DNA from: Cellulomonas sp. WB94
GTDB taxonomy: Bacteria > Actinomycetota > Actinomycetes > Actinomycetales > Cellulomonadaceae
Assembly: GCF_003115775.1 (NCBI RefSeq)
Contig: NZ_QEES01000002.1
Span: 2,356,001 to 2,420,000, forward strand
DNA: 64,000 bases
Direction of reading: 5' to 3'
The notes beneath the pieces were generated by a model. That model saw only the letters and a program-made list of their open reading frames with translations, did no database searches and was not told the DNA's origin. This document shows, one piece after another, positions 41,589 to 52,166 of the stretch (positions are counted from its first letter, which is position 1; the number at the start of each line of letters is the position of its first letter). Both the position numbers and the translations under genes were made by a program.

Positions 41589-43236
41589 CGCGGTTGAGCC
41601 ACGACGCGGACATCCGCTCGTCCTCGAGGTCGAGCTCCCGCAGCACGCGCCGCATGACTGCTTCATCCAGCTCGCCGGCGTCGCGCCGTGCGACGAGCAC
41701 CTGGCGCTGTGCGGCGAGGATCTCGCGGCGAAGACGGTGGCCCCGCTTGCCTCGAACCGGGGCGGCGGGTGCACCGGCAAGGGCGGGGTCGTCGTCACCG
41801 CGCGCTGGGTCAAGCATCGCAGCCGCAGCCTGTGCGCGCACGTTTCCTGCGTGCACGAGGGCGTCGGTCACGGCCTTCGCCTGGGTCGCGCCCAGCTCGC
41901 GCGACCACGCGGCCGTCTTGCTCTCGATGACCCGTTGCGCAGCGGCTGCGGTCGCGAGGCGCAGCGCGGCCTCCTGGGCCGCGTCGCGCTCGGCGTCGTC
42001 GTGCTCCTCGACGCTCCGCCGCCGGATGACCCACGGCAGGCTGAGCCCCTGCAGCAGCAGGGTCCCGATGGCGACCGCGTACGCGACGAGCTGGAGGGTC
42101 GCCCGGGCGGGGAACGGTGCCCCGTTGACGGTCGCCGGGATCGCGGCCGCGGCCGCCAGGGTCACGACCCCGCGCATCCCGGCCCAGGAGACGACGGCGT
42201 GCTCGGAGGTGGAGAGTGCGTCGTGGGGTGTGCGGTGGCTGCCGCGCAGGCGGATGAGGTCCACCCGGGCTGTCGCGAACACGTACAGCGGTCGGACGAG
42301 GACCACGGTGGCGAGGACGGCGAGCGAGAGCGCCATCGCGATGCCGAGCCCCTGGTCGGAGGCGATGACGTCGCCGAGGACCCACTTGAGCTGGACGCCA
42401 ATGAGGGCGAACGTGAACGCCTCGAGCGGCAGGTCGACCGTCGACCACACCGGCGTCTCGTACAGCCGCGTCGCATACCCCGCCTGCGGCGCGGTGTGCC
42501 CGAGGTACAGCCCGGCGGCGACGACCGCGAGGACGCCCGAGCCGCCGAGCGACTCCGCGGCCCAGTACGCGGCGAACGGCGTGAGGAGCCCGATCGTGGA
42601 CGCGACCACCGGGTCGTCGAGGTGCAGCCGCAGGCGGTGCACGACCCACCCGATGACGAGGCCGAGCCCGGTGCCGACGAGCACCGCGACCATGAAGACA
42701 CGCACGCCTGTGGACGGGACGGTCGCGCCGGTCGCCACGCCCGCGATCGCGACCTTGTACAGGGTGAGCGACGTCGCGTCGTTGATGAGGCTCTCGCCCG
42801 TGAGCAGCGTCATGACCCGCCGGGGCAGGCCGAGCCGGCGGCCGACGGCGACAGCGGCCACCGCGTCCGGCGGCGCGACGACCGCGCCGAGGACGAGGGC
42901 CGCCGTGATCGGCAGCTCGGGGACGATCGCCCATGCGACGAGCGCGACCGCGGCCGCGGTGACGAGCACGAGCCCGACGCCGAGCCGCAGGATCGAGTTC
43001 CGCGAGCGGCGGAAGTCCTGGTACGAGCTCGACAGCGCCGCGGAGTACAGCAGCGGCGGCAGGACGAACTCGAGGATGATCGTCGAGTCGACCTCGAAGC
43101 GCGGCACCGCCGGCACGAACGAGACGACGAGCCCCGCTGCGACGAGCACGAGGGGCGGCGACCAGCCCCAGCGGCGGCACAGCGCGGCGATCCCGACCGC
43201 GCCGACGACGAGGGCGAAGAGCGCGACGTGACTCAT
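41584..43236 (-). CDS. Na+/H+ antiporter, CPA1/NhaP family
   Basis: A 550-residue cation:proton antiporter. Twelve or so transmembrane helices are followed by a cytoplasmic tail of about 150 residues rich in charged helices. The ion-binding signature is ESLINDATSLTLY after the GAVVAPPDAVAAV helix, and the closing motif AVVSWAGMRGVVTLAAA is intact. GGGAGG precedes ATG 43236; the open frame upstream runs through the tRNA gene and is not coding. It lies between tRNA-Arg and adhE on the same strand and may help pH balance, though a link with fermentation is only positional. Confidence 0.94.
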   Translation of the reverse strand: MSHVALFALVVGAVGIAALCRRWGWSPPLVLVAAGLVVSFVPAVPRFEVDSTIILEFVLPPLLYSAALSSSYQDFRRSRNSILRLGVGLVLVTAAAVALVAWAIVPELPITAALVLGAVVAPPDAVAAVAVGRRLGLPRRVMTLLTGESLINDATSLTLYKVAIAGVATGATVPSTGVRVFMVAVLVGTGLGLVIGWVVHRLRLHLDDPVVASTIGLLTPFAAYWAAESLGGSGVLAVVAAGLYLGHTAPQAGYATRLYETPVWSTVDLPLEAFTFALIGVQLKWVLGDVIASDQGLGIAMALSLAVLATVVLVRPLYVFATARVDLIRLRGSHRTPHDALSTSEHAVVSWAGMRGVVTLAAAAAIPATVNGAPFPARATLQLVAYAVAIGTLLLQGLSLPWVIRRRSVEEHDDAERDAAQEAALRLATAAAAQRVIESKTAAWSRELGATQAKAVTDALVHAGNVRAQAAAAMLDPARGDDDPALAGAPAAPVRGKRGHRLRREILAAQRQVLVARRDAGELDEAVMRRVLRELDLEDERMSASWLNRV

Positions 43237-43331
43237 GGGGCCTCCCGGGGAGTCGTGGCCAGAACGACCCACGGTGGTGCGGGACAGCACGCCGTCGTGC
43301 CAGGCGCTCGGTCGTGCCACGCGATGAGGGG

Positions 43332-43404
43332 TGCCCGCGAAAGGATTCGAACCTTCGGCCTTCCGCTCCGGAGGCGGACGCTCTATCCACTGAGCTACGC
43401 GGGC
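43332..43404 (-). tRNA. tRNA-Arg (anticodon CCG)
   Basis: The minus strand folds into a complete 73-base tRNA. The acceptor GCCCGCG pairs with CGCGGGC, the D arm is GCTC/GAGC, the anticodon arm TCCGC/GCGGA encloses loop CTCCGGA (anticodon CCG), and the T arm carries TTCGAAT. The discriminator is A and CCA is not encoded. CCG reads CGG, a frequent Arg codon at this GC content. Confidence 0.97.
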
Positions 43405-43496
43405 CGGCGACAACGGCGAACCTTCCGGCCCGGCTCCGCGGAAGCTCCGAGGAGATGGCCGATCGATCAGCAGTTGATGCGGTGCACGAGACTATC

Positions 43497-43529
43497 AGCA
43501 CGCGTCGGCGGGTGCCGCCGACGCGTGCT
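43497..43529 (-). terminator. Perfect 15-bp inverted repeat after the GntR gene
   Basis: Arms 43497-43511 and 43515-43529 are perfectly complementary with a GTG loop. The hairpin sits 27 bases past the GntR-gene stop and 93 bases before the tRNA on the minus strand, so it probably separates the regulator transcript from the tRNA. Confidence 0.85.
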
Positions 43530-43555
43530 GGGGATCGCGCGCGACCAGCGCGAGA

Positions 43556-44218
43556 TCAGCCGCGCGCGAGCTGCCTCGAGAGGTACGTCTCGACCTCCGC
43601 GACGGCGCGCGGCTCGTCGCCCGCGCCGATCGCGGCGACGAGGTCGTCGTGCCCCGTGTCGTCCGACCCGTTGGACACGGGCCGCTCGAAGTTGAACCGG
43701 ATGTTCGCGCTGATGGCGTCCAGGAGGCTCTCGTACAGCGAGAGCAGCACGGGGTTGCGGGCCGTGCGCGCGATCGCCAGGTGCAGCTCGAGGTCGGTCG
43801 AGACCATCGCGTCGAGGTCTCCGAGGGCGTGCGCGTGGGCCCGCGCGTCCCGCATCTGGAGCAGCAGGGCGACGTCGGTCGCGGTCCGCCGGTTCGCGGC
43901 GAGGCGGGCGGCCTCGACCTCGAGGCTGCGTCGGACCTCGACGACGTCGCGCTGGTGCGCGTCGGCGATCTGCCGTCCGATGGTCACGGTGAGCTCGGAG
44001 GTCGAGAGCACGTAGGTGCCGGACCCCTGGCGCCGTGCGAGCAGGCCGGCGTGCACGAGGGACTGCACGGCCTCACGCACGGTGTTGCGGCCGACCCCGA
44101 GGAGCTCGGCGAGGGCGGGTTCCGGCGGGATCCGCGTGCCGACCGGCCACTCACCCGCGGTGATCCGCTCACGTAGCGTGTCGACCGCGCCGTCGATCAA
44201 TCCGGTGCGACGAATCAT
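43556..44218 (-). CDS. GntR-family regulator, FadR subfamily
   Basis: A 220-residue DNA-binding repressor or activator. The winged helix is at residues 8-75 (TLRERITAGEWPVGTRIPPE, LAELLGVGRNTVREAVQSL, LARRQGSGTYV). An all-helical FCD domain follows, with Asp and His residues such as DLELHLAIARTARNP that could bind metal and a carboxylic-acid effector. ATG 44218 was chosen over GTG 44239 because AAGGAGA lies nine bases before it. It is divergent from an MFS transporter gene and very likely controls it. Confidence 0.92.
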   Translation of the reverse strand: MIRRTGLIDGAVDTLRERITAGEWPVGTRIPPEPALAELLGVGRNTVREAVQSLVHAGLLARRQGSGTYVLSTSELTVTIGRQIADAHQRDVVEVRRSLEVEAARLAANRRTATDVALLLQMRDARAHAHALGDLDAMVSTDLELHLAIARTARNPVLLSLYESLLDAISANIRFNFERPVSNGSDDTGHDDLVAAIGAGDEPRAVAEVETYLSRQLARG

Positions 44219-44224
44219 CCCAGG

Positions 44225-44244
44225 TATTCTCCTTGTCACATGTG
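44225..44244 (+). promoter_or_regulatory. -10 TATTCT with adjacent CACATGTG palindrome
   Basis: TATTCT (44225-44230) would start the MFS transcript near 44237, inside the perfect 8-bp palindrome CACATGTG (44237-44244). A repressor bound there would block the transporter promoter and lies 19 bases from the GntR start. The palindrome does not match the classical FadR TNGTNNNACNA operator well. Confidence 0.4.
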
Positions 44245-45594
44245 CCGGTGCAGCACCACTCGCCCCGACGCCGCCCTGTCAGACCGAGCGCGAAGTTGGT
44301 CCGGATGTTACTCACAGGGCGCACCGCCTGGTGGCGAGGCCGCGTCGTCGTCCTCGTCGGGATCGTGCTCGTGGCACTCAACCTGCGGATCGCGGTCGCC
44401 GCCGTGAGCCCGATCCTCGACGCCGTGCGCGTCGACGTCGCGCTCTCGCCGACCCTCGCGGGCGTGCTCGGCACCATCCCCGTCGCCTCGTTCGCGCTGT
44501 TCGGCTCGCTCGCACCGATGGTGTCGCGGCGCCTCGGGCTCGAGCCGACCCTGGTCGTCGCCACGCTCGTCTCGGTGCTCGGCGAGGTCGCGCGCTCGAC
44601 CGCGACGACCTCGGCAGGCTTCCTCGGCTGGTCCGTCATCGCGCTCGCGGGCATGGGGATGGGCAACGTCCTGCTCCCGCCGCTCGTCAAGCGGTACTTC
44701 CCCGACCGGATCGGCCCCGTCACCGCCGTCTACTCGGTCGCGATGTCGTTCAGCACGGCGATCCCGCCGCTGCTCGCCGTCCCCCTCGCGAACCGGCTCG
44801 GCTGGCGCGTGGCGCTCGGGTCCTGGGGTGCGGTCGGCGTCGTCGCGGCGGTCCCGTGGCTCGTCGTCGTCGTGCGGTCGGCGACGGCCCGCGCGGCGCT
44901 CGCGGGCGTCCTGCGCCGCTCGCCCCGGCACACCCCGGCGCTCGACTCGCGGCACCGCGGGGAGGGGCGCGTGTGGCGCAGCCCGCTCGCCTGGGGGCTC
45001 GCCGTGACGTTCGGGATGAACTCGCTCAACTCGTACGTGATCTTTGCGTGGATCCCGCAGCTCCTCATCGACGCGGGCTTCGGCGAGGCCGCGGGCGGCC
45101 GGTGGCTCGCGGTCGTCGCGATCTTCGGCCTGCCCGCCTCCCTCGTCGTGCCCCTCGTGGCGACGAGGCTGCGCAACCCGTTCTGGGTCGCCACCGCCTT
45201 CGTCGGCTGCTGGGTCGTGGGGTACGCCGGGCTGCTGGTCGCTCCCTCGGCGGCGGTGGGACTCTGGATGGTGCTGATCGGGCTCGGTCCCGGCACCTTC
45301 CCGCTGCTCCTGACGCTCATCAACCTGCGCACTCGCACGTCGGCCGGTGCCGTCTCGCTCTCAGGGTTCACGCAGGGCGTGGGCTACGCCATCGCGGCCA
45401 TCGGACCGCTGCTCGTCGGTGTCCTCTATGGGTCGACGGGTCGGTGGGAGGCGCCGTTCGGGTTCCTGTTCGTGACCCTCGTGGTGCTGCTCGCCGCAGG
45501 CTGGGTCGCGTGCCGGCCCGTTATGCTCGAGGACACGTGGGGCGGACGGGGGCCCGCCGACGGCTCGCTACCCTTGTCCGGTGACCCCCGCTGA
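44242..45594 (+). CDS. MFS transporter, CynX/NimT family
   Basis: About 450 residues with twelve transmembrane helices. The family pattern [20 protein letters not shown] in helix 1 and the [14 protein letters not shown] region are typical of CynX/NimT-type transporters (cyanate, nitroimidazole or organic anion efflux/uptake); the substrate is unknown. Start choice is uncertain: TTG 44233, GTG 44242 and ATG 44305 are in frame. I prefer 44242 because the -10-like TATTCT places transcription start near 44237. The 3' end overlaps argS by 14 bases. Control by the divergent GntR regulator is likely. Confidence 0.88.
   Translation: MPVQHHSPRRRPVRPSAKLVRMLLTGRTAWWRGRVVVLVGIVLVALNLRIAVAAVSPILDAVRVDVALSPTLAGVLGTIPVASFALFGSLAPMVSRRLGLEPTLVVATLVSVLGEVARSTATTSAGFLGWSVIALAGMGMGNVLLPPLVKRYFPDRIGPVTAVYSVAMSFSTAIPPLLAVPLANRLGWRVALGSWGAVGVVAAVPWLVVVVRSATARAALAGVLRRSPRHTPALDSRHRGEGRVWRSPLAWGLAVTFGMNSLNSYVIFAWIPQLLIDAGFGEAAGGRWLAVVAIFGLPASLVVPLVATRLRNPFWVATAFVGCWVVGYAGLLVAPSAAVGLWMVLIGLGPGTFPLLLTLINLRTRTSAGAVSLSGFTQGVGYAIAAIGPLLVGVLYGSTGRWEAPFGFLFVTLVVLLAAGWVACRPVMLEDTWGGRGPADGSLPLSGDPR
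45569..45574 (+). promoter_or_regulatory. -10-like TACCCT, leaderless promoter for argS
   Basis: TACCCT, inside the end of the MFS gene, ends six bases before GTG 45581. No Shine-Dalgarno. Confidence 0.5.
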
Positions 45595-47260
45595 GCTCTC
45601 CGAGGCCCTCCGTGCTGCCCTCGTGGCCGCCGTCGACGACGGCACGTTCGCGCTCGACCCGTCCGCCGTGCCCGCGCAGGTGCGCGTCGAGCGACCCCGT
45701 CAGCGCGAGCACGGCGACTGGGCGACGAACGTCGCGATGCAGCTCGGCAAGAAGGCCGGGACGAACCCCCGTGCGTTCGCCGAGGAGCTTGCGCGCCGGC
45801 TGGGCGACCACCCGGGCGTCGCGAAGGTCGACGTCGCCGGTCCCGGCTTCCTGAACATCACGCTCGACACGGCCGCGGCCGGCGAGCTCGCCCGCACCGT
45901 GGTCGACGCCGGGCCCGCCTATGGCCGCGGCACGGTGCTCGCGGGGGAGCGCATCAACCTGGAGTTCGTCTCGGCGAACCCGACCGGACCCATCCACATC
46001 GGTGGTGTGCGCTGGGCGGCGGTGGGCGACTCTCTCGCGCGGCTGCTGCAGGCGGCCGGGGCCGAGGTCACCCGCGAGTACTACTTCAACGACCACGGCG
46101 AGCAGATCGACCGCTTCGCCCGGTCGTTGCTCGCCCGCGCGATGGGCGCCGAGGCGCCGCTGGACGGCTACGGCGGCCAGTACATCTCCGACATCGCCGA
46201 CTCCGTCATCGCCACAGCGGTCGCCGACGGCCAGCCGGACCCGCGCACGCTGCCCGAGCCCGAGGCGCAGGAGGTGTTCCGCTCCCGCGGCGTCGACCAG
46301 ATGTTCGGCGAGATCAAGGCCAAGCTGCACGACTTCCGGGTCGACTTCGACGTGTACTTCCACGAGGACTCGCTGCACGAGTCGGGGGCGGTCGACCGGG
46401 CCGTGGCGCGGCTGCGCGAGCTCGGCCACATCTACGAGGCCGACGGCGCCACGTGGCTGCGCACGACCGACTTCGGCGACGACAAGGACCGCGTCATCGT
46501 CAAGTCGGACGGCAACGCCGCCTACATCGCGGGGGACCTCGCCTACTACCTCGACAAGCGCGAGCGCGGCTTCGACCGCGTCATCATCATGCTCGGCGCG
46601 GACCACCACGGGTACATCGGCCGCATGATGGCGATGTGCGCGGCCTTCGGGGACACCCCGTGGGTCAACCTGGAGATCCTCATCGGCCAGATGGTCAACC
46701 TCGTCAAGGACGGCGAGCCCGTCCGGATGTCGAAGCGCGCGGGCAACATCGTCACGATCGACGACCTCGTCGACGCGGTCGGGATCGACGCCGCCCGCTA
46801 CGCGCTCGCCCGGTCCGCCGCGAGCTCGACCCTCGACATCGACCTCGACCTGCTCGTGACCGCGACGAACGACAACCCGGTCTTCTACGTGCAGTACGCG
46901 CATGCCCGCACGGTCAACGTGGCGCGCAACGCGGCCGAGGCGGGCGTCGACCGTGCCGACGGTTTCGACGCGAACCTCCTGGACCACCCCTCGGAGTCCG
47001 TGCTGCTCGGGCAGATCGCCGGCTTCCCGGGGGTCGTCGCGCACGCGGCCGAGCTGCGCGAGCCGCACCGCGTCGCGCGCTACCTCGAGGAGCTCGCCGG
47101 GTCGTACCACAAGTGGTACGACCAGCGCCGGGTCGCGCCCTTCGGGGACGAGGTCGTCTCGGACACCCACCGCACGCGGCTGTGGCTCAACGACGCGACC
47201 CGTCAGGTCCTCGCGAACGGGCTCGAGCTGCTGGGCGTGAGCGCGCCGGAGCGGATGTGA
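45581..47260 (+). CDS. argS: Arginyl-tRNA synthetase
   Basis: Class I synthetase charging tRNA-Arg, 559 residues. The HIGH motif appears as PTGPIHIGG near residue 135 and the KMSKS-type loop as VRMSKRAGN near 387. The N-terminal Add-1 domain ([17 protein letters not shown]) and the C-terminal helical anticodon domain ending in [10 protein letters not shown] are complete. Its start overlaps the MFS gene end and its stop overlaps lysA (GTGA). argS-lysA-hom-thrC-thrB is a conserved actinobacterial order. Confidence 0.96.
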   Translation: MTPAELSEALRAALVAAVDDGTFALDPSAVPAQVRVERPRQREHGDWATNVAMQLGKKAGTNPRAFAEELARRLGDHPGVAKVDVAGPGFLNITLDTAAAGELARTVVDAGPAYGRGTVLAGERINLEFVSANPTGPIHIGGVRWAAVGDSLARLLQAAGAEVTREYYFNDHGEQIDRFARSLLARAMGAEAPLDGYGGQYISDIADSVIATAVADGQPDPRTLPEPEAQEVFRSRGVDQMFGEIKAKLHDFRVDFDVYFHEDSLHESGAVDRAVARLRELGHIYEADGATWLRTTDFGDDKDRVIVKSDGNAAYIAGDLAYYLDKRERGFDRVIIMLGADHHGYIGRMMAMCAAFGDTPWVNLEILIGQMVNLVKDGEPVRMSKRAGNIVTIDDLVDAVGIDAARYALARSAASSTLDIDLDLLVTATNDNPVFYVQYAHARTVNVARNAAEAGVDRADGFDANLLDHPSESVLLGQIAGFPGVVAHAAELREPHRVARYLEELAGSYHKWYDQRRVAPFGDEVVSDTHRTRLWLNDATRQVLANGLELLGVSAPERM

Positions 47261-48612
47261 CGGGCGCGCCCTGGTCGAGCGGAACCACGCGCCTGCCCGA
47301 CGGCGCGCTCGCGGTCGCGGGCGTCGACCTGCGCGCGCTCGCGGCACAGCACGGGACACCGGCGTACGTGCTCGACGAGGCCGACTTCCGGGCCCGGGCA
47401 CGCGCCTACCGCTCAGCCTTCACCGCGGCGTTCACCGCGATCGGGACCGACGTCGACGTGTACTACGCGGGCAAGGCGTTCCTGTCCGTCGCGGTCGCGC
47501 GCTGGGCCCACGAGGAGGGTCTGCGGGTCGACACGGCCACCGGCGGCGAGCTCGCGATCGCGCTGCGCGCGGGTGTCCCCGGCGCGGACATCGGCCTGCA
47601 CGGCAACAACAAGTCCGACGCGGAGATCACCCGAGCGCTCGAGGCCGGCGTCGGGCGGCTCATCGTCGACTCCCTCGGCGAGGTCGAGCGGATCGCTGAG
47701 GCCGTCCGCGCACGTCGGGGCGAGCCCGCGCCGGTCATGGTCCGGGTCACGACGGGCGTGCACGCCGGCGGGCACGAGTACATCTCGACCGCGCACGAGG
47801 ACCAGAAGTTCGGGCTGTCGCTCGTCCCCGGTCCGGACGGCGCGCCGAGCCCCGCGGTCGCGGCGCTGCGGGCGGTGCTGGCCCGCCCCGAGCTGCGCCT
47901 GCTCGGCCTCCACTCCCACATCGGCTCGCAGATCCTCGACCCGTCGGGCTTCGAGGTGGCCGCGCGCAAGGTGCTGCGGCTGCGCGCCGAGCTGGCAGCG
48001 GAGACCGGCTACCTCGTGCCCGAGGTGGACCTCGGCGGCGGGTACGGCATCGCGTACCTGCCGGGCGACGTGCCGCTCGACCCGGACCGCATCGCGAAGG
48101 ACATGGCCGCGGCGGTCGACGCGGCGTGCGCCGAGCTCGGCACCGCGCTCCCGCGCGTCTCCGTCGAGCCCGGTCGGGCCATCGTCGGACCCACGACCTG
48201 CACGCTCTACACGGTCGGGACGGTCAAGCCCGTGACGCTCGACGACGGGCGGGTGCGCACGTACGTCTCGGTCGACGGCGGCATGAGCGACAACCTGCGC
48301 CCGGCGCTCTACGGCGCGCAGTACCACGCCGAGCTGGCGTCGCGCACGAGCTCGGCACCCCTCGCGCTGTGCCGCGTCGTGGGCAAGCACTGCGAGAGCG
48401 GCGACATCGTCGTGCACGAGGTCCAGCTGCCCGCCGACGTGGCACCCGGCGACCTGCTGGCGGTGCCCGCGACCGGGGCCTACGGGCGTTCGATGGCGTC
48501 CAACTACAACCAGGTCCCACGCCCACCCGTCGTGGCCGTGACCGACGGTGCGACCCGGGTGCTCGTCCGTCGCGAGACCGAGGACGACCTCCTGGCCCTC
48601 GACCAGGGCTGA
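47257..48612 (+). CDS. lysA: Diaminopimelate decarboxylase
   Basis: PLP enzyme making L-lysine from meso-diaminopimelate, 451 residues. The PLP lysine lies in [10 protein letters not shown] near residue 72, the glycine-rich phosphate site in [18 protein letters not shown] binds PLP/substrate, and [11 protein letters not shown] plus CESGDI mark the C-terminal beta domain. The GTG overlaps the argS stop by four bases. Lysine and the DAP of the cell wall branch here. Confidence 0.95.
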   Translation: MTGAPWSSGTTRLPDGALAVAGVDLRALAAQHGTPAYVLDEADFRARARAYRSAFTAAFTAIGTDVDVYYAGKAFLSVAVARWAHEEGLRVDTATGGELAIALRAGVPGADIGLHGNNKSDAEITRALEAGVGRLIVDSLGEVERIAEAVRARRGEPAPVMVRVTTGVHAGGHEYISTAHEDQKFGLSLVPGPDGAPSPAVAALRAVLARPELRLLGLHSHIGSQILDPSGFEVAARKVLRLRAELAAETGYLVPEVDLGGGYGIAYLPGDVPLDPDRIAKDMAAAVDAACAELGTALPRVSVEPGRAIVGPTTCTLYTVGTVKPVTLDDGRVRTYVSVDGGMSDNLRPALYGAQYHAELASRTSSAPLALCRVVGKHCESGDIVVHEVQLPADVAPGDLLAVPATGAYGRSMASNYNQVPRPPVVAVTDGATRVLVRRETEDDLLALDQG

Positions 48613-48619
48613 CGCCCCC

Positions 48620-48625
48620 TATCCT
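48620..48625 (+). promoter_or_regulatory. -10-like TATCCT upstream of hom
   Basis: TATCCT lies just past the lysA stop. Transcription from here would give hom a leader of about 95 bases. No convincing -35. Confidence 0.35.
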
Positions 48626-48722
48626 TTGAGGCGTTCCGGACAGCGCCGCGAGGCGAGCTGTCGACCGGACTCCTTGACCACGACGACCGACCGGGCGCGG
48701 CCCGGAGGCGGAGGCGGACGCA

Positions 48723-50066
48723 GTGACAGCTCCTGATGGGCAGGCGGCTGCCGGTCGTTCGCAGCCGGGCCCCGCACCGCTGCGGGTCGCCGTCCTCGGC
48801 TCCGGGGTCGTGGGCACCGAGGTCGTGCGCCTCCTCGTGACGCAGGCCGCCGACCTCGCGGCTCGCGTCGGCGCTCCGCTCGAGCTCGTGGGGGTCGCCG
48901 TGCGCGACCTCGCGGCCGACCGTGACCCCGTCGTCGACCGTGCGCTGCTGACGACGGACGCCGCGGAGCTCGTGACGCGGGCCGATGTCGTCGTCGAGGT
49001 GATGGGCGGCATCGAGCCCGCGCGCAGCCTGCTGCTCAGCGCGATCGCTCACGGTGCCGCGGTCGTCACCGCCAACAAGGCGCTCCTCGCGCAGGACGGT
49101 CCCACGCTGTACGCCGCTGCGGACGCCGCGCAGGTGGACCTGTACTTCGAGGCGGCCGTCGCCGGCGCGATCCCGATCGTCCGACCCGTGCGCGAGTCGC
49201 TCGTCGGCGACCGCGTGCTGCGGGTCCTGGGCATCCTCAACGGCACGACCAACTACGTGCTCGACCGCATGGCGACCGAGGGGCTCGACCTCGACGCGGC
49301 CGTCGCCGAGGCCCAGTCGCTCGGCTACGCCGAGGCCGACCCGACGGCCGACGTCGAGGGGTACGACGCCGCGGCGAAGGCGGCGATCCTCGCGTCGCTC
49401 GCGTTCCACACGCGGGTGTCGATCGACGACGTCGACCGTGAGGGCATCAGCTCCGTCACGGCGGACGACGTGGCCTGGGCCGAGCGCACGGGCTACGTCA
49501 TCAAGCTGCTCGCGATCGCCGAGCGCCAGGGCGACGGGATCCAGGTGCGCGTGCACCCCGCGCTCGTGCCCGTGGCCCATCCCCTGGCGGGCGTCCGCGG
49601 TGCGTTCAACGCCGTGTTCGTCGAGGCCGAGGCTGCTGGCGAGCTCATGTTCTACGGGCGTGGGGCCGGCGGCGCGCCGACGGCCTCGGCGGTGCTCGGC
49701 GACGTCGTGTCGGTCGCGCGGCACCGCGTGCTCGGCGGCAGGGGTCCGGTCGAGTCGTCGTACGCGGCCCTGCCGGTGCTGCCCGCGTCGGCCGCCCGCA
49801 CGCGCTACCAGATCCGGCTCGACGTGACCGACCGTCCCGGGGTGCTCGCGCAGGTGGCGACGACCCTCGGTGACCGCGGCGTCTCGATCGAGGCCATCCG
49901 CCAGGTGCCCGAGCTGCCTGGGGCGCAGGGACGCGACGGCGTCGCGCTCCTCATCATCACGACGCACGAGGCCTCCGAGGAGGCGCTCGCGGGCACGGTC
50001 GCCGCGATCGCCGAGCTCGACTCCGTGCGCCGCGTCATCTCTGTCCTGCGAGTCGAGGGAGCCTGA
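48723..50066 (+). CDS. hom: Homoserine dehydrogenase
   Basis: Reduces aspartate semialdehyde to homoserine, the branch point to threonine and methionine; 447 residues. The NAD(P) site [15 protein letters not shown] is near residue 23, VTANKALLA and [13 protein letters not shown] are the catalytic-domain signatures, and the last 85 residues form an ACT domain ([19 protein letters not shown]) for threonine feedback inhibition. GGAGGCGG precedes GTG 48723. The stop overlaps thrC. Confidence 0.96.
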   Translation: MTAPDGQAAAGRSQPGPAPLRVAVLGSGVVGTEVVRLLVTQAADLAARVGAPLELVGVAVRDLAADRDPVVDRALLTTDAAELVTRADVVVEVMGGIEPARSLLLSAIAHGAAVVTANKALLAQDGPTLYAAADAAQVDLYFEAAVAGAIPIVRPVRESLVGDRVLRVLGILNGTTNYVLDRMATEGLDLDAAVAEAQSLGYAEADPTADVEGYDAAAKAAILASLAFHTRVSIDDVDREGISSVTADDVAWAERTGYVIKLLAIAERQGDGIQVRVHPALVPVAHPLAGVRGAFNAVFVEAEAAGELMFYGRGAGGAPTASAVLGDVVSVARHRVLGGRGPVESSYAALPVLPASAARTRYQIRLDVTDRPGVLAQVATTLGDRGVSIEAIRQVPELPGAQGRDGVALLIITTHEASEEALAGTVAAIAELDSVRRVISVLRVEGA

Positions 50067-51157
50067 TGGCACACCAGTGGCGAGGAGTCATCGCCGAGTA
50101 CGCAGACCGACTCCCGGAGCACGTGCAGCGCCGCGTGATCACGCTGGGCGAGGGCGGCACGCCGCTCGTCCCCGCGCCCGCGCTCTCCGCGCTCACCGGG
50201 GCGGACGTGTACCTCAAGGTCGAGGGGATGAACCCCACGGGCTCGTTCAAGGACCGCGGGATGACGACCGCGATCTCGTCGGCGGCGGGGCGTGGGGCCA
50301 AGGTCGTGGTGTGCGCCTCGACCGGCAACACCTCGGCGTCGGCCGCGGCGTACGCGACGGCGGCGGGCATGCTCTGCGCGGTGCTGGTCCCCGACGGCAA
50401 GATCGCGATGGGCAAGCTGAGCCAGGCGATCGCGCACGGCGCTCGGCTCCTGCAGGTCGACGGCAACTTCGACGACTGCCTGGTCGCGGCCCGCAAGCTC
50501 GCTGAGGCGTACCCCGTCGAGCTGGTGAACTCGGTCAACCCCGACCGGATCGAGGGCCAGAAGACGGGTGCGTTCGAGGTCGTCGACGCGCTCGGCGACG
50601 CTCCCGACATCCACGCGCTGCCCGTCGGCAACGCGGGCAACATCACGGCGTACTGGAAGGGCTACCGCGAGTACGCGGGGCTCGACGCGGGCAGCTCGCT
50701 GCCAGCGGTCGCGACCCGGACGCCCGCGATGTGGGGCTTCCAGGCGGCGGGCTCGGCACCGATCGTGCTGGGCCACCCGGTCACCGAGCCCGAGACCATC
50801 GCGACGGCGATCCGGATCGGGAACCCCGCCTCGTGGCAGCAGGCGATCGACGCGCGCGACACCTCGGGCGGTCTCATCGAGGCCGTCACGGACGAGCAGA
50901 TCCTCGCGGCCCACAAGATCCTGTCGAGCAAGGTCGGGGTGTTCGTCGAGCCCGCGTCGGCCGCGGGCGTCGCGGGCATCCTCGCGCTGGCCGCGCAGGG
51001 TCGCGTCCCCGTGGGCGCACGCATCGTCGTGACCGTCACGGGTCACGGGCTCAAGGACCCGCAGTGGGCCCTGCGCACGGCGGACGGCTCGGAGGTCACG
51101 CCGATGCGCGTGTCCGCCGACGTCGTCGCGATCGCCGACGCGCTCGAGCTCGGCTGA
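50066..51157 (+). CDS. thrC: Threonine synthase
   Basis: PLP enzyme converting O-phosphohomoserine to threonine, 363 residues, the short bacterial form. The PLP lysine is in [11 protein letters not shown] near residue 59, [15 protein letters not shown] is the phosphate loop region, and [14 protein letters not shown] binds PLP phosphate. The ATG shares its A with the hom stop (TGATG), so translation is coupled. Confidence 0.96.
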   Translation: MAHQWRGVIAEYADRLPEHVQRRVITLGEGGTPLVPAPALSALTGADVYLKVEGMNPTGSFKDRGMTTAISSAAGRGAKVVVCASTGNTSASAAAYATAAGMLCAVLVPDGKIAMGKLSQAIAHGARLLQVDGNFDDCLVAARKLAEAYPVELVNSVNPDRIEGQKTGAFEVVDALGDAPDIHALPVGNAGNITAYWKGYREYAGLDAGSSLPAVATRTPAMWGFQAAGSAPIVLGHPVTEPETIATAIRIGNPASWQQAIDARDTSGGLIEAVTDEQILAAHKILSSKVGVFVEPASAAGVAGILALAAQGRVPVGARIVVTVTGHGLKDPQWALRTADGSEVTPMRVSADVVAIADALELG

Positions 51158-51169
51158 GCGGCGCCGCAC

Positions 51170-52123
51170 ATGAGGCTGGGGCACGACCACGCGCGGGTCC
51201 GCGTGCCGGCGACGAGCGCGAACCTAGGCCCCGGGTTCGACGCGCTCGGCCTCGCGCTCGCGCTGCACGACGACCTCGACGTGCGCGCGCTCGGATCGCC
51301 CGACGTCGTGGTCGAGGTCACGGGCGAGGGTGCGGGGGAGGTCCCCCTCGGCGAGGACCACCTCGTCGTGCGCGCGCTGCGGCTCGCCCTCGACCACGTC
51401 GGGGCTCCGCAGACGGGCCTGCACCTGACGTGCGTCAACCGCATCCCGCACGGTCGGGGCCTCGGCTCGTCCGCGGCGGCCGCCGTCGGCGGCGTGCTGC
51501 TCGCGCGGGCCCTGCTCGCCGAGCCCGAGGCACTCGACGACGACGCCGTCCTCGCCATCGCCTGCGCTCTCGAGGGGCACCCCGACAACGCCGCGCCCGC
51601 GATCCTCGGCGGCGCCACGATCGCGTGGCTCGAGGCCGACGACGCGGATCCGACGGCGGTGCGCCCACGCGCCGTCCGGCTCGCCGTGCACGCCGACATC
51701 GAACCCGTCGTCATCGTGCCCGGCTCGCGGCTCGCGACCAAGGCTGCCCGGGGTGTGCTCCCGGCGACCGTCCCGCACACGGACGCCGCCGCGCAGGCCG
51801 GGCGCGCGGCACTCCTGGTCGAGGCGCTCGGCCGACGCCCGGACCTGCTCTTCCCTGCGACCGTCGACCGACTGCACCAGGGCTACCGTCGGGCCGTCAT
51901 GCCCGACTCCCTCGCGCTCGTCGACGCGCTGCGCGCGCGCGGTGTCGCGGCGGTGGTCTCGGGCGCCGGACCTACGGTCCTCGCGCTCGCGCGCCGGACC
52001 GATGACGGCCGGACCGACGCGGACGAGGCGATCGCCGCTGCGTTCGGCGGTCAGATGGGCGGCTGGCGGGTGCTGCGGCCGGGCGTCGACCTGGACGGGG
52101 CGCGTGCCTGGCAGGTCGGCTGA
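51170..52123 (+). CDS. thrB: Homoserine kinase
   Basis: GHMP-family kinase that phosphorylates homoserine, 317 residues. ATP loop PHGRGLGSSAAAAVGG near residue 97, N-terminal RVPATSANLGPGFDALGLAL, and C-terminal VVSGAGPTVLAL are diagnostic. It follows thrC by 12 bases with no clear ribosome-binding site, so it probably depends on translational coupling or read-through from thrC. Confidence 0.95.
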   Translation: MRLGHDHARVRVPATSANLGPGFDALGLALALHDDLDVRALGSPDVVVEVTGEGAGEVPLGEDHLVVRALRLALDHVGAPQTGLHLTCVNRIPHGRGLGSSAAAAVGGVLLARALLAEPEALDDDAVLAIACALEGHPDNAAPAILGGATIAWLEADDADPTAVRPRAVRLAVHADIEPVVIVPGSRLATKAARGVLPATVPHTDAAAQAGRAALLVEALGRRPDLLFPATVDRLHQGYRRAVMPDSLALVDALRARGVAAVVSGAGPTVLALARRTDDGRTDADEAIAAAFGGQMGGWRVLRPGVDLDGARAWQVG

Positions 52124-52166
52124 CGTCAGCCCATCGGGTGAACGCCCGCGCGACGACGCGGATCCC

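Noticed and set aside
41480-41813. N-terminal extension of the adhE frame
   Set aside because: No family similarity; GTG 41474 has a ribosome-binding site and starts the known N-terminus.
43237-43413. N-terminal extension of the antiporter frame
   Set aside because: It runs through the tRNA-Arg gene; ATG 43236 with GGGAGG is the start.
48613-48722. Possible amino-acid-responsive leader (attenuator or T-box) before hom
   Set aside because: No Thr/Lys-rich leader peptide and no T-box signature sequence were found.
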